A stretch of 64,000 bases of DNA from Helicostylum pulchrum. Lineage: Eukaryota; Mucoromycota; Mucoromycetes; Mucorales; Mucoraceae. A program made the translations under genes and the position numbers. Under the pieces are notes generated by a model. That model worked only from the letters and a program-made list of their open reading frames with translations. It did no database searches and had not been told where the DNA came from. Below, piece after piece: positions 32,842 to 44,589 of this stretch. The stretch's first letter is position 1. Each line of letters opens with the position of its first letter. The stretch lies in assembly GCA_025677825.1 (NCBI GenBank), contig JAIXMO010000037.1:1-64000 (forward strand), in the 5' to 3' direction.

Positions 32842-34257
32842 ATGTATAGCTCAAAAAAGAAGCACAGAAATCCATTTACTTTTTTATTCAATAAGCAGTA
32901 TAAGAGTAATCCATCGATTGTCAGTGACAAACAAGGTAAGCATTATATAGCATAAAGAAATGACGTACAGTTTATTAATTAATTACATATAAAAAAGAAT
33001 TAGCTTTGGGTATATTTGGAGTTCCTTTGTGTGATGCATCAAATACAGGATCTATACTATGGGATTTGAAAGTACCGGACCCAGTTGCTTTATGCTTTAA
33101 TGAGATTAGTAAAAGAGGTAAAGAATAGTAAAGAAGACAGAGAAAACATAGACCTAATGTTTAAAATAGGTTTAACAACAGAAGGTATATTTCGTTTATC
33201 GGGCGCTACTTCCGAGGTCATCTTACTTGAAAATAAAATAAACGAATCTTCATCTGACGAAAGAAAACAAATTAATTCATCTCAATTTGATATTCATACG
33301 CTTACTAGTCTTGTAAAAAAGTATCTAAGAGAATTACCTGAACCCGTTATACCAAACGCATATCATGAGCACTTTCAAGACATTGGTAGATATTTATTTT
33401 ACTTGTTATACTTGTTATTGTATACTAATATATTCCTATGTATAGACCTCAGTAATACTCGTCAAGGTCTTGGTCAGTTATCTCTTATTCTTGTTAAACT
33501 ACCAAGTCATAATAGACACTTATTACATGCTATTTTACTCATGGCATCAAAGATTCAACAGCACGTTCATTTAAACATGATGTGTCCAGAAGCATTAGCT
33601 ACAGTATTTGCACCAGTCTGTACCGGGTTTGAACAATCTTTAAAAGACATGAAAATATCCAATTCATCATCTACCAGTTCGACGTTTCGAAAGCAGCGTA
33701 AATACAGCCATGACTCACACATGTTGAGTTCAAATGAATTAATTGAAAAACATATCAAACGAAATAAACATTGGACGAATATTTGGAAACTAATGATTGA
33801 ACAACATCAAGCTTTAATTTGTATTTTGAATAAGCAACATGCTGAATCGATGGAAAACAATAAATCAAATTTAGAGTCTAGTTGGAATAAGAAACATGTA
33901 CATTATGCTCATCAACAATTAAATAGGTCTTTACCTTCTCCCTTTTCAACTTCAAATAGCACTCCTCCTTTACCTAATGATATTATTATGGCTCAGTTTT
34001 ATCCTATCAATCAGAATAGTATACCTGTTGCTCCTTCAGTAGGTAGAAATACCAATATCTACATGCCTTCTTCTACCACTCCTTCTCCACCGCCTCCACC
34101 TACACGTACACCTCCACCTCCTGTACCCGCTGTTCCTGCTAGCTACTATGAAGATTCATCAAGACCAAGTATTCAACATTCTATTTCAAAAAAAGCCTCT
34201 TTTTTTCAAAAATCAAACACCATAAGAAAAATACTATCCGCTAGTACTTTAAGATGA
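32842..34257 (+). CDS. RhoGAP-domain protein, apparent 1-nt frameshift
   Basis: Rho-family GTPase-activating protein. Exons: 32842-32935, 33004-33385 and 33446-34257. The start is MYSSKKKHRNPFTFLFNK. The RhoGAP domain contains ALGIFGVPLCDA, EGIFRLSGA with the arginine finger, LVKKYLRELPEPVIP, and LPSHNRHLLHAILL. Intron 33386-33445 is 60 nt and stop-free, so it reads through as a membrane-like insert if unspliced. The C-terminus is Pro-rich (SPPPPPTRTPPPPVPA). Exon 2 starts in one frame (GIFGVPL..DLKVP) but the rest of the domain continues in the +1 frame (QLLYALMRLV). Removing one G at 33077/33078 joins them. This is either a real mutation or an assembly error. Confidence 0.75.
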
Positions 34258-34594
34258 TATTCATCGAAAGAAAATGATCAAGCTTAACCCCTTCCCTTTC
34301 CCTTTTTTGTTAATCACCCCATCATTCGTTTTCTTTTTTCTATGTATGTCTTATGAAGGATCCCCCTTTTTTTTTTTGTAACTATCATTATGCATTTATC
34401 ATATTCTTTTTTGTTTCTATGAATAAAAAAAAAGAAATTTATCTTTATTTGACGTGATGGAATGTTTAAGGAGGCTTGTAACATGTATACAGTCCAATAC
34501 CCCTCCCCCCCTTTTTTTTTGCCCTGCATACATATAAGAGACTACACTTTTTTTTTATTTATTTCTGTCCTTTTTTTCTTCTTTCTCTAAAAAA

Positions 34595-34750
34595 ATGAAA
34601 CTCTCTGTACTATTACTCGCTTTAATTATTACTGCTTCATCAGCTTATCCTGCAATCAAAGAAGACACAAAACCTATGACAATACATAAAGGCTTACCGT
34701 TTAAATATGATTTATCAGGACTGGAATTAACACCTAAAACCACAAAATAG
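34595..34750 (+). CDS. Small secreted peptide, 51 aa
   Basis: Short single-exon ORF with a textbook signal peptide, MKLSVLLLALIITASSA, followed by a mature part of about 34 residues starting YPAIKEDTKP. No cysteines and no Lys-Arg processing site. An A-rich context sits at the start codon (CTAAAAAAATG), and a T/C-rich tract lies just upstream, like other genes in this window. Could be a secreted signal or a structural peptide; function not recognised. Confidence 0.55.
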   Translation: MKLSVLLLALIITASSAYPAIKEDTKPMTIHKGLPFKYDLSGLELTPKTTK

Positions 34751-35473
34751 TTTTATTGTTACGAAAATAAAAAATGATAAAATACTATTTTTTTTTTTTT
34801 TTTTCTTGGCAACAGTTTTCATACTAGACGTGATAAAGTGTATATGATAAGGCTTGATGATGTAAAGCCATTTAATTCAGGCTGGTATAGACTGTTGTAT
34901 TAGAAAACTGAGGGCATTTGATCCAGAAGCGTTGGTGGTAAATAAGTGTTCAATTCGGTCTTGTAAAGTACGGTCAAATTTTACCCAGGAACTACCGAAA
35001 GAGATAGAGAGTACCTATTGAACAGCCAATTTTTTATTAAGGTAAAGGGGATAAGACAGAGTGTGTTATTTTGATATCCAGGATCATACAATGGGCTTAA
35101 GTGAGTGATACAGAAAAAAAAAAAGTAGCGGCACTACGCGTGACCATAGCTTTTATCAGTTTACCCATTAACATGCATTCATAATAGAATATATACGCGA
35201 GACGCAAAATCAGTAGTAGTTATATTTTTTCTATTAAAAGTAAACAAATATGATGACATAAATCCTTGTCCGCATTTTTTTTTTTTTATATCTAAATATT
35301 CAATAATATATGTCTTATCCTTTGAGACGATAGTGTCCCGTAATGCCTCCATACTCCGGATAATACTTGTACATCAAATATAATAAGTATAATCCCGTTT
35401 ATATGTAGCAGAATAAATTTGTATTAAGTCGATAAAGATCTGGAAAATGGTAGTGTATTTTATTTTTATTCTT
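34751..35473. other. Intergenic stretch
   Basis: About 720 bp with no gene recognised; AT-rich with poly-T runs. Confidence 0.4.
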
Positions 35474-38400
35474 TCAAATACGAGCCAAAGTCATCGGCTC
35501 CGCAAGTAGAGTCAAATTTTCGGCTTTTATCGCACTACCGCTTTGTCTTGCAACTAAAGAAAGAGAAGACGAATATCCTTCGAAAAATACTGAAAGTATG
35601 AGAGGTTTATACTGCGAGGAGCTAAAATCAGTTCCCTCAAGATTGGGACCGTCAAAACTTTCGAACGTGTCCTTTTTAACGAGTGCTTTGTCAAAAGTTA
35701 AAGTATCCGTCTCTTTGAGCTTGAATAATTCTAATGTAAAATATATAAGTTACAAAGTAATCTTTTTTTCCTAGCGCTACTTACTTAGGCTAAAATTCTG
35801 CTTACCAAGACTCAAATAAAATACTCGTTTTGTTAGACTGTTGTTTATTTTATTGCCCTTTTGAAAAAGCGGGAATACCGTTTCGTAATCGGCTGAAGTG
35901 ATCTTCGAGTCTGATATCTTGTTTTTAATCGAATAGTTTGTACCGTATGTAATCAAGCTAAACCCATAATTCTCACTATACACGGGATATAAAACACCCA
36001 CTTGAAATGCTTTATATGAAAATGGTTGCTGCTGAAGAATGGGCTGCAATGGTTGATTTAGTAATTTCGGTATAGTGTAGTGATCCATGTCAATTCTTTG
36101 TTCATATAAAAAATAGTCGGTTTCATCGTTTAGTATTTTCATGAGAATATGTTGGAACTGTGGATTATAATTGAACCGGATCAAGTGAAACATATATTGA
36201 ATCTTTCTGTATTTTCCAAAGAGCTGCCTATTTATCACAGAAGTAGATACAAGAGAGATAATATTTTGTAGAACTGGTCGGAACGAAATCTCTGTAATAT
36301 CATTGATTGTTACATCAAATTTGCAGCTACACGAAGTACTCAGACCTATAGTAGCTGCGCCTACTTTTTGCGTGGTTAGAGTTTCGTTAAGGATCTATTA
36401 TACAATGCATAATTTTAGATACATGCCGACACTATTTTAGTTTACTTACGTTTTTAGAAATATATTCCTTAAGGATTTTCGTAAAATCTACTTGGTTTTC
36501 AAAGGAAAACATCTCTAGCAATTGGTTGCCGTCATATTCCTTGTGCGCATCGCATAATTGAATTTGACTAGTATCCTCTATAATGTTGTTCCACTTGTTA
36601 AAACATAAAGATTCATATATATCTGGAACTGGAATTATTTCTTCTTGAATAACAATTGCTTCCTGATATTTTTCCTTTCCACCAAACTTGGTTACTACTT
36701 CATTTAACGTTAGCTGAACATAGTCTTCATATAATTGAGCTACCACAAAGCAAGACCTGAGTGTGAATTGCAAGCTGAAAGATTCTTGAATTAAAGGCAA
36801 GAGCCCTTCTCCTTGTGTAGTAATTCTTAATTTTTTACAGCTGTCATCCTTTGGCACAAAACTAATTTCATATATCATATCTCTTAAATCATCTTCGGTT
36901 ACAGATAACTTCTTTAGCAACATCTTCTCTACAGTAATATCATACCCAATTTTGATGCTGTCGTTACTTCCTATAATGGCAGGCATCTTTCTCCTTACAA
37001 CTTCGTTTATATAACTCAAATAAATCAATATAAACGTTCTGACGTATTCCTGCCGCCGCGTTGATATCAGTTGATCTTTATCATGGCTCTCTGCGTTCAA
37101 TATATCTTCTATTTCAATCATCATATTCTTATTGAACACGTCATATTCATCAGTGGAAAAAATAAGCGGAATATCCATAAAGTAATATTGAACAAATGCG
37201 ATAAACCTACACATAAAATGTTACTTTTTTTTTTGTTCCAAATAGATTATATATTAATTGACTTACGAATTTTTGACGTTTAATGTTGCAACTTCTGAAA
37301 AGCTAAAGAACGAGCTCAAAGAGCGCAAACTAGTGCCGCTTTAGTATATAAATTTACGCATTTTTTTTTTATTGATATCTTACGGTATGTCTGATACAAA
37401 ATAGTTATGGTCCCAAATTTCTTTTATTAAACCATTTTCATCTAAAAGTGAAAAAGATAACACTGTAGAGTCGAGAGAAATATCTAATTGTAAAAAAAAG
37501 TATTAGCATTGTAATAATAAAGCAATATAGTTTGACTTACCTATATTCATAATAGCATCCGGTTTTGAATCTAGGAATATCGAAGAAGAGGCTTCTAACT
37601 GGTTTTTTGATAATATACGTGGTGTATTGTATGCGTCAGAATTCCGAATAGCGTGAGATAAGTATCGTAGAGCTCCGGATATTAAATTTTCGTTTTCTAT
37701 TTTTTTTACTGGAATATTTTCAGGTATAATATAGTTGGAGTTGAAATTAATTCTAGTAAACTCAAACAGAAGTCTTGACCAATTAACTAGGCCTCCGTCA
37801 GATGCAACTTTGAAAGCGAACGCATCAGATTGGGTATCAAAAGTGAATGCATCAGATTGGGTATCAAAATTGAATGTGTCAAATGCGGTTCTGGAAGTGT
37901 AGTCGTCAATAAACGTCGAAATGGAGTACTCCTTTACAGTGTTGCCAGAAAGTAAATCTTTCAAGCTATTAGGAAAACGTTTACTGATTTCAGCACATAT
38001 ATCATATGGACGAACGGATTTTATAAGTGTCTTGTCGGATTCGTCTAACTCAAATGTGCTGTGGAGAGTAAGAAAAGGTTTCATTAAAAATGAAGCTTCA
38101 CTTTGATCTTCCTGCTATAATAAATAGTTAGTTGTTATTGTCTAATTCATCTCATATCATGTCACCAACCTCTTCAATTATATAATCTACCAGCTCTTCC
38201 ATAATATTTTTAATAGTCTTTTCTTGTGCATCGAAAGAGTATTTGTTTTTTAAGCAATCTCTTATACCGTTTTTAATATCATCGGAAGTAAGAGATATCG
38301 AATTCGAACTCACGAGTTTCGGAAACATTACGGATCCCGAAAAGTCAAACAGAGGATATCCGGTCGAGATTAAATACAACTTGATCAAAGCTTCATTCTT

Positions 38401-39150
38401 ATTCTTGGGCGCGATAGCAATTTTACCTAAAATTGTATTACGCGATATATTAATATTATGCTGATTACTAGGGTCCGTTAGGTAATAGTATAAGGATTCT
38501 AAATCAGAGCAAAACAAAAGCCTGTCTTGGTGATCATCCTTTGATACTAAACTGGCTTGAACGAAAATAGGTCGAATAAGGACTTCTCTTATATCTTCCT
38601 CCCATTCTGATGGGAAAATAAATACGTAGCTAAGTGCATCGATATCTTTAATTTCTTCTTTTGCGCCTTGTATACATGTTTCTACTGATAGACGAAAAAA
38701 ATCTGATACAGCCGTAATCAAGAATAGATCATCTTGATCCCAGGTATCTTTACCCTTTTCAAAGAGCCGGTATAATTTCTCTCTACCCAAATTGATTTCT
38801 ACTGTATCTTCTATTTCGTCAAAGCTTTTACTTCCCCAACTTAAAACATTCAATTTTTGCTTATCATAAGTTATATAACAATCTTTTCTACAAGTGTACA
38901 AGTCGTTAATCAAAATTATTTTATATATTCAAATACGATATACTTACTTCGTAAATGAACGACAGTATCTGGTGTTTCTTCTTGAATTAGAATAACAAGT
39001 CGCGTTAATCATATACTCTCCTAAATCTATGAGGATATATACATATATTTTTTTTAAAAAAAAAATCCCCATCCAAAAAAAGTGATAAAAAGACTACTTA
39101 CGAATAATCATACAGTGTGAATATTGGTGAAGGTCATATACCTCTTCCAT
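35474..39150 (-). CDS. Divergent Hsp70-like (HSPA12-type) protein, nine exons
   Basis: Exons: 39150-39102, 39026-38948, 38887-38170, 38114-37541, 37483-37384, 37338-37267, 37206-36450, 36394-35806 and 35730-35474. All phases close, giving about 1064 aa. The region SYVFIFPSEWEEDIREVLIR followed by SLVSKDDHQDRLLFCSDLES aligns in layout with the actin-fold ATPase part of the fungal Hsp70-like/HSPA12 group. At the place where the glycine-rich phosphate loop (DxGGGT) should follow, the sequence is GKIAIAPKNKNEALIKLYLI, without it. Exons 4-9 are otherwise unassigned. An in-frame 27-bp tandem duplication encodes DTQSDAF repeats. The first two exons look weak: an alternative frame of exon 2 spells QEETPDTVVHLR. 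Confidence 0.6.
37822..37875. repeat. 27-bp tandem repeat (x2) inside the Hsp70-like gene
   Basis: GCATCAGATTGGGTATCAAA is repeated at 37822 and 37849, keeping frame and encoding repeated TQSDAF. Copy number could vary between strains. Confidence 0.85.
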
Positions 39151-39793
39151 GCTAATTTTTTAATTTTAAACAGAATTGTTAAGTAAAGAAAAAGGGGTAA
39201 ATGTGTTGTAAGTTATTTTGGAACCCCTTTAAGTAGTTTCGCGTATGTTACATCAAACGTCGGCAGGATATGAAATATGTAGTTTTAAGAAAGTTGCTTC
39301 ATATTAAAAAGGCAACGTAAACTTTAAAGCTGTTAAACTATAAATCGTCAAACAAAAGTGCCGCTCGAAGCACTTTTAAGAAATAAAAGAAGGTACGAAC
39401 AGAAATCAACCTTAAGCATACCATAGCTTATCGCATATCATATAAGAGTGTTCTTATACAGTGGAATTTTTTGAAAGTTTATGTTGAATATAATGAAAAT
39501 CTTTATAAAACGATCGTAGGTCAGTTAAAAGTTTAAATTTTTCTGCTTCGTCAAAATAAATGAATGTATGCAAAAGAGAACGATACAAAAACAGTGGCAC
39601 CGTGAATGATCAGGACGCGTATAAAACGAAACATTTTCATAAAATACTTTTTTTGTTGTTGTTTTGTTTTTGTTTATAGGTTAGAGACACGGAAATATTG
39701 ATTGGTAATGATCCAAGGCAAATCGCCTTTACTATTTTTGTCTCGTATAATTAATTTCTTTTCTCTCTCTTTTTTTTTTTTTAATTGTAAAAT
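39151..39793. other. Divergent promoter region
   Basis: About 640 bp between the divergent Hsp70-like and acyltransferase genes. No gene seen. A CT/T-rich tract (39758-39783) precedes the acyltransferase ATG. Confidence 0.5.
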
Positions 39794-41187
39794 ATGATTG
39801 ATGAAGCAGGACGTATCATTTTACCTTCATTGACATTTGGAGCTTATGCTCTATTACCAATTCCACTGTTGATTTTATTATCGGTCATACCAACAAATAA
39901 AGTATCAACTCGATGCAAGCAAGCTATCTCTGTACCCTTATTGACAAGTTTATTGTTTATACCTTACAAGTACTGTGATGAAGAGAATGGTACGTGTATA
40001 GCGAGATTCTCTCTACAAAAAAATCTAAAATCTTATTTTTTCAAGGTTCGTTTTCGGTGTTCTGTCAAATCGTTCCGTATGTTATGTTTTTACGTTTGTT
40101 GGATATATTTTGGATCACACCTTTGGTTTATAAAAAAGAAGCTATCATTGCAGCATCCGAATTCAATGTAGAGTTTTGGTCTTGTATTAAAAAGGATTTA
40201 AAACCGCATCGTGAAAAGAAGAACGATGGAACTTCTATAAAGATAAATGATAAGGTAAAACTAGAAAAAATATGAAAAAAGTGTATAATTTATAATTTAT
40301 AAAAAAAATAGAGGTTTTATCATTTGTTTGTACCAATTGCTTTAAATGCAATTTTATTCGATACGTTGGCTTCTTGGGCAAAGACGTTTACAGCGGACGA
40401 TATTCAGATGATGTACAAGACGAGTTATGTGCAGAGTTTTTTGTTCTTTTGGGCTGTGGTAAATGCATTGACATGTTTACTTAATTTTGCTGGACAGGTT
40501 ATGCAGTTAATGTATTGTATTTTTGTATTAGGTGGAAAATACTCTTCAAGTAAGGAAATGCTTTAAATATATATATATATATGTATAAAGTTATAATGTG
40601 TAACACCCCCTCCTTTAGGTGAGTGGAGGTTGATGATGAACTATCCATTACTCAGTTTATCTCTTGAAGACCTTTGGTCGAGCCGTTGGCACCGTATTCT
40701 ACGTCCTGCGTGGGTATCCAGTGCATACAAACCCATTTACTTCCTTGTCCGAAAATGGACACATGAAAGCGCCAGGTATAAGCAATTGGCCATCGGGTTA
40801 GCGTCTATGGCAGTGTTTATGGTTTCGGGTTTGACACATGAATATGTTGTGTTGTGTAACACGGGTTGGACGCTTTACAAGAAAAGGTTTATAGGAGACC
40901 AAATGAAATTCTTTTGTACGAACGGCATACTAGTTGTGTTGGAACGAGCTGTTTCTTATATCTATACGCATGTTTTAAAACGACCGGCAATTCGTTCGTG
41001 GTTGACGCGGCCTATACTTCATATATATGTGGTTGGCGTGTGTTACCTGTCGTTTCCTTTCTTCTTGAATGGGTTCGCGTATTGGGGGTTATGGAGGTTG
41101 GATCGTATCACGCCTGTCGAACCCATGATACAACAGTATCTATTGAAGCCGTACTTGAAATCATTTTGCGGTTCTCGTTTGTCATAA
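39794..41187 (+). CDS. Wax synthase-like MBOAT O-acyltransferase
   Basis: Polytopic ER membrane O-acyltransferase of the wax-synthase (MBOAT_2) type, expected to move a fatty acyl group from acyl-CoA to an alcohol. Exons: 39794-39989, 40046-40254, 40312-40549 and 40619-41187, phases consistent, about 403 aa. Diagnostic blocks are SLEDLWSSRWHRILRPAW and VSGLTHEYVVL with the catalytic His. Multiple hydrophobic helices are visible (FGAYALLPIPLLILLSVI, SFLFFWAVVNALTCLL, ILHIYVVGVCYLSFPFFL). The acceptor alcohol is not predictable; neutral-lipid or secondary-metabolite acylation are both known for fungal relatives. Confidence 0.85.
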
Positions 41188-41498
41188 TTGTAATAAAATG
41201 GTACTATTCATTTATTTTTAAATTAGATTTTATTTTTTATTACGTGGTAAGGGAAAAACAAAAAAACAAAAAAGCAAAAAAAGTAGTAAAATGTTTTATG
41301 AAGAGAAAAAAAAAAAGAAAGTGAATTCACTATTCCTTTCTTTTTTTTTATCCTTTTTTTTATCTTTTCTTTCTATCTCTCTTTTTTTTTTATACATATT
41401 TATTTATTAAATAATTTAGAATCTGTTTACCGAAAAAAAAAAAGGAAGAGAAAATTAGTATAAACCATATATAAAACACATAAAAAAGCAATATAAAT
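41188..41498. other. Convergent spacer
   Basis: About 310 bp of A/T homopolymer-rich 3' flank; no gene seen. Confidence 0.5.
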
Positions 41499-43196
41499 TT
41501 ACCTGTTGTATGCCATGTTACCACGAACTCTAAGGTAATCAGTCAAACATTCAATAGGACCTTGACCAACAACGGCAAGTTCTTGATCCCATAAGTACTT
41601 GTTAGCAGCCTTACGAACATCATCAGCAGAGACCTTGTTGACAGCAGCCTTTAACTCCTCGGGGCTCATACGCTTACCGGAGGTAAGGATTTGAGAACCG
41701 ATATCTTCAGCGACGGCACAAGTAGAATCGAGGCTCAACAACATGCTAGCCTTAACTTGTTGCTTTGCGCGTTCGACTTCAGAAGCGGTGACAGATGTAG
41801 AGAGACGAGACCATTCTCTTTGGAGGAAATGAACGAAATCATCGATTTGATCCTTGTTCTCGGTAGCGACATACATACCCCACAAACCAGTATCCTTATA
41901 ACCCTTGGTGAAAGCAGCGAAAGAGTTGGCAAGATGGTTGGTGTTGGTAACAGTAGACAATCTGGAAGAGAGGTTGGCAGCACCACCTAAAGACTTATCC
42001 CAAGAACCAATGATGGCTTGCATAACGAGCAACTTGAAGTAATCTTCAGAGAGGTAGGCAGCACCTTCAACAGCAAGAGCAATACGGGCAACAGGTAAGA
42101 CATCGTCACGGAGACGGATTTCAGAACCGGTGAAGATGGGCTTCTTGGAGGCAACAGCGGGAGCAGATTGGAGGCTACCGAAGTTCTTCTCGGCGAGACG
42201 AACAAGAGTTTCGTGATCAATGTCACCAGATCCAACCAAGACCATACGGTCAGCACCGTAGTTTTGAGCTTGGTAGTCAATCAAGTCCTTGGCAGTCAAG
42301 GCTTCGATAGTCTCCTTGGTACCCATGACAGGGCGACCCAAGGTCTCACCTTGGAAAGCAGTGGCGTGCAAATGGTCGAAAACAGTTTGCTCGTAATCAC
42401 GATCGGCCTTTAAATATGCGTCCAAGACAGATTGACGCTTGCTGTCAACAATGGAATCGTCAATCTTGGTGTTTTGAATAAGATCAGCAAGGATTTCGAC
42501 AGATTGAGTGAGTTGACCGTTAACAGTCTTGATGGCAACAGAGGTTTGTTCACGACCGGTTTGAGCAGTGAGGTTACCACCAATTCTGTTGAACTTATCA
42601 GCTTGACCCTACAATTTTTTTTAAAAAAAATGTTAACGAGAGCTTGCTAAAAGTGCACACTTTTTGTATACATAAAAAAAAAAAATGCCGTATTAATCTT
42701 CAACATGGGAGTTGGAAAGTAATGTATAGTCTCTCTTTTTTATCTATATTTCACTTTTTTTTTTCCAGGTTGTTCTTTTTATATCTCTCTATTCGATTCC
42801 ACGGCATTTTTTTTTTAGTGTCAGTGTGTTTTTTTATTACCTTGATAGCAACGTGTTCCAAGAAGTTGGCAGTACCGTTGGCAGTCTCGTTACGAGAACC
42901 AGCATCGATCCAAACACCAACGGTAGCAGCACCAGAAGTAGCGTTCTCATCAGTGGCAACAATAAGACCGTTAGATAAGTTAGTGATACGAGTAGCTGAA
43001 GCCTTGGCAGCGGTAGCCATAGGACGAACGAACTATTTTATACATGGAAAAAAAAAAGTATTTTTAATAAACTTGATTTGTTGAATGACAAAAAGGGTTT
43101 TTTTTTTTGAAGAAAAAAAAAGGTGAACGTGTGTTTTACCTGCTTGGTCAAGCCAACATTAGCTTGAAGGGTATTGGAAAGGAGCCTTGAAGCCAT
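41499..43196 (-). CDS. bc1 complex core protein / MPP-beta-like M16 family protein
   Basis: Mitochondrial M16-family protein, about 452 aa. Exons: 43196-43140, 43032-42841 and 42608-41499, all phase 0. The N-terminus MASRLLSNTLQANVGLTKQ looks like a presequence. The peptidase motif position reads GTANFLEHVAIKG: the first His of HxxEH is Asn, so zinc binding is likely lost. This fits the core subunit of ubiquinol-cytochrome c reductase rather than active processing peptidase. The rest (GRPVMGTKETIEALT, DRMVLVGSGDIDHE) is conserved. Codons are GC-richer than neighbours, as expected for a highly expressed gene. Confidence 0.9.
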
Positions 43197-44342
43197 TTTT
43201 AACGATTATTAAATTTAAAATAGAGTGGGGAGAAAACGAATAAATAACCAACAATTATAATGGCCCTTATTTTTTTTTTGGCTTGACGCTTTTTTTTTTC
43301 TAGTGTGTGGGCCGTTCTTTTTTTTTTTTTTTTTTTTGTGACCCAGAAGAATATATCCCCTAGTTTTTTACACAAGGGCCAGGCTGATTTCTGGAGTTCG
43401 GTACGTCATCATAAACCTTTTTTTTTCGGAGTTTTTTTTAGTAAACTGAAATATACCCTTTGTTGGATAGGAAGGTGTCCTTTCGAATTGAAAGCGAAGA
43501 AAGAAACGATATAAAAGATGAATGGTTGTTAGGGGTAGATCTAGTCGATTTAGTTAAAATTTGATACTTAAAAAGTAAAAATCTAAAAAGACTCGTAGTG
43601 CATTAACTTTACTAAAGATTGTTTTAGTCACAAAGTGAACGTGACAAAAGAAAAAGGAAGGGTAAAACTATAATTAAGGGTTAGTAACTATAAACCAAGA
43701 GAGATCGTTACTTTAAATGACCACGTATAGATATATTGATATAATGACTCCATGCTTAGTGTTCTCAAACTCTTAAGCTCGCTATATGATGCGACCAACA
43801 AAGTAAAGTACACAAGAAATTTTCCCCTTTATTTAGGTTTCATCACTGGGAGATACGATTAATGCGATGTTGCTTAAAGGGATAGATTTAATTCCTCAAA
43901 TCGAAGCGTCGTAATAAAGCACTTCTTTTTTCTACATTTGCAATTGCATTCGCCTACGGTTACAAACCGATATTTTTAAAGTTATCAAGATAACAATATT
44001 CGCATTCTATTGTTTTTTTTTTTAACTAAGCTCAACGATTTGAAAACACTGAAATAGGAAAAAGTGAAATGGGGAAAAGGGGTAAGGGGTATAAAAAAAA
44101 AAAAAAAAAAAACTGAGGTTTAATTTGTTTCACGGAAGCAAATCGAAAAAGATGCACAAACAAAAAAATTGATGATGTGAATTGAGTTTTATTGAATAAA
44201 AAGGATGCAAACATATACAGGTGATGAGGTCTTACAAGAATGAAATGAAGAAAGGAAATAACTTTTTTTTTTGTTTTAACCAGTGGGAAGTTTTTTTTTT
44301 AAAATGTACAAAGATTACACGAACTGAGACTTTTTCTTTTTT
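43197..44342. other. Intergenic stretch
   Basis: About 1.1 kb: promoter of the core-protein gene, then AT-rich DNA with poly-A/poly-T runs. The short ORFs are low-complexity; no gene called. Confidence 0.5.
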
Positions 44343-44589
44343 TTACTTTAAGAAGGGACACACTCTACGACTATGACCGTATTTACCACACCAGGTACTG
44401 GAGAGTAAAGTTAGCTCAATTGGTTCCTTAAAATATTATATAATCTACTTGATTTACTTACCATTGACCGTGTGATAAATCTATTGGTTTGATATTACTA
44501 TCAAGAAGAGAAACAGATGAAGAGGCAGCGTCATTGCTACATTTATTTACAAGTGCAATGGTGGTGTTATTTGATTCAATTAATGCCAT
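44343..44589 (-). CDS. CCHC zinc-knuckle microprotein, 60 aa
   Basis: Two-exon small gene: 44589-44462 and 44397-44343, intron with GTAAGT donor and CTCCAG acceptor, phase restored (TG|T = Cys). The N-terminal 40 residues are Asn/Ser-rich (MALIESNNTTIALVNKC). The C-terminus is a CCHC knuckle, CTWCGKYGHSRRVC (C-x2-C-x4-H-x4-C), then PFLK and stop. Zinc knuckles bind single-stranded nucleic acid, often RNA. No other domain is present and no longer host gene was found around it, so it may be a genuine microprotein or a domesticated Gag-type fragment. Confidence 0.6.

Noticed and set aside
33386..33445. Transmembrane-like insert in the RhoGAP domain
   Set aside because: It is a 60-nt stop-free intron with GT-AG borders; removing it restores the FQDIDLSNTRQGLGQL continuity.
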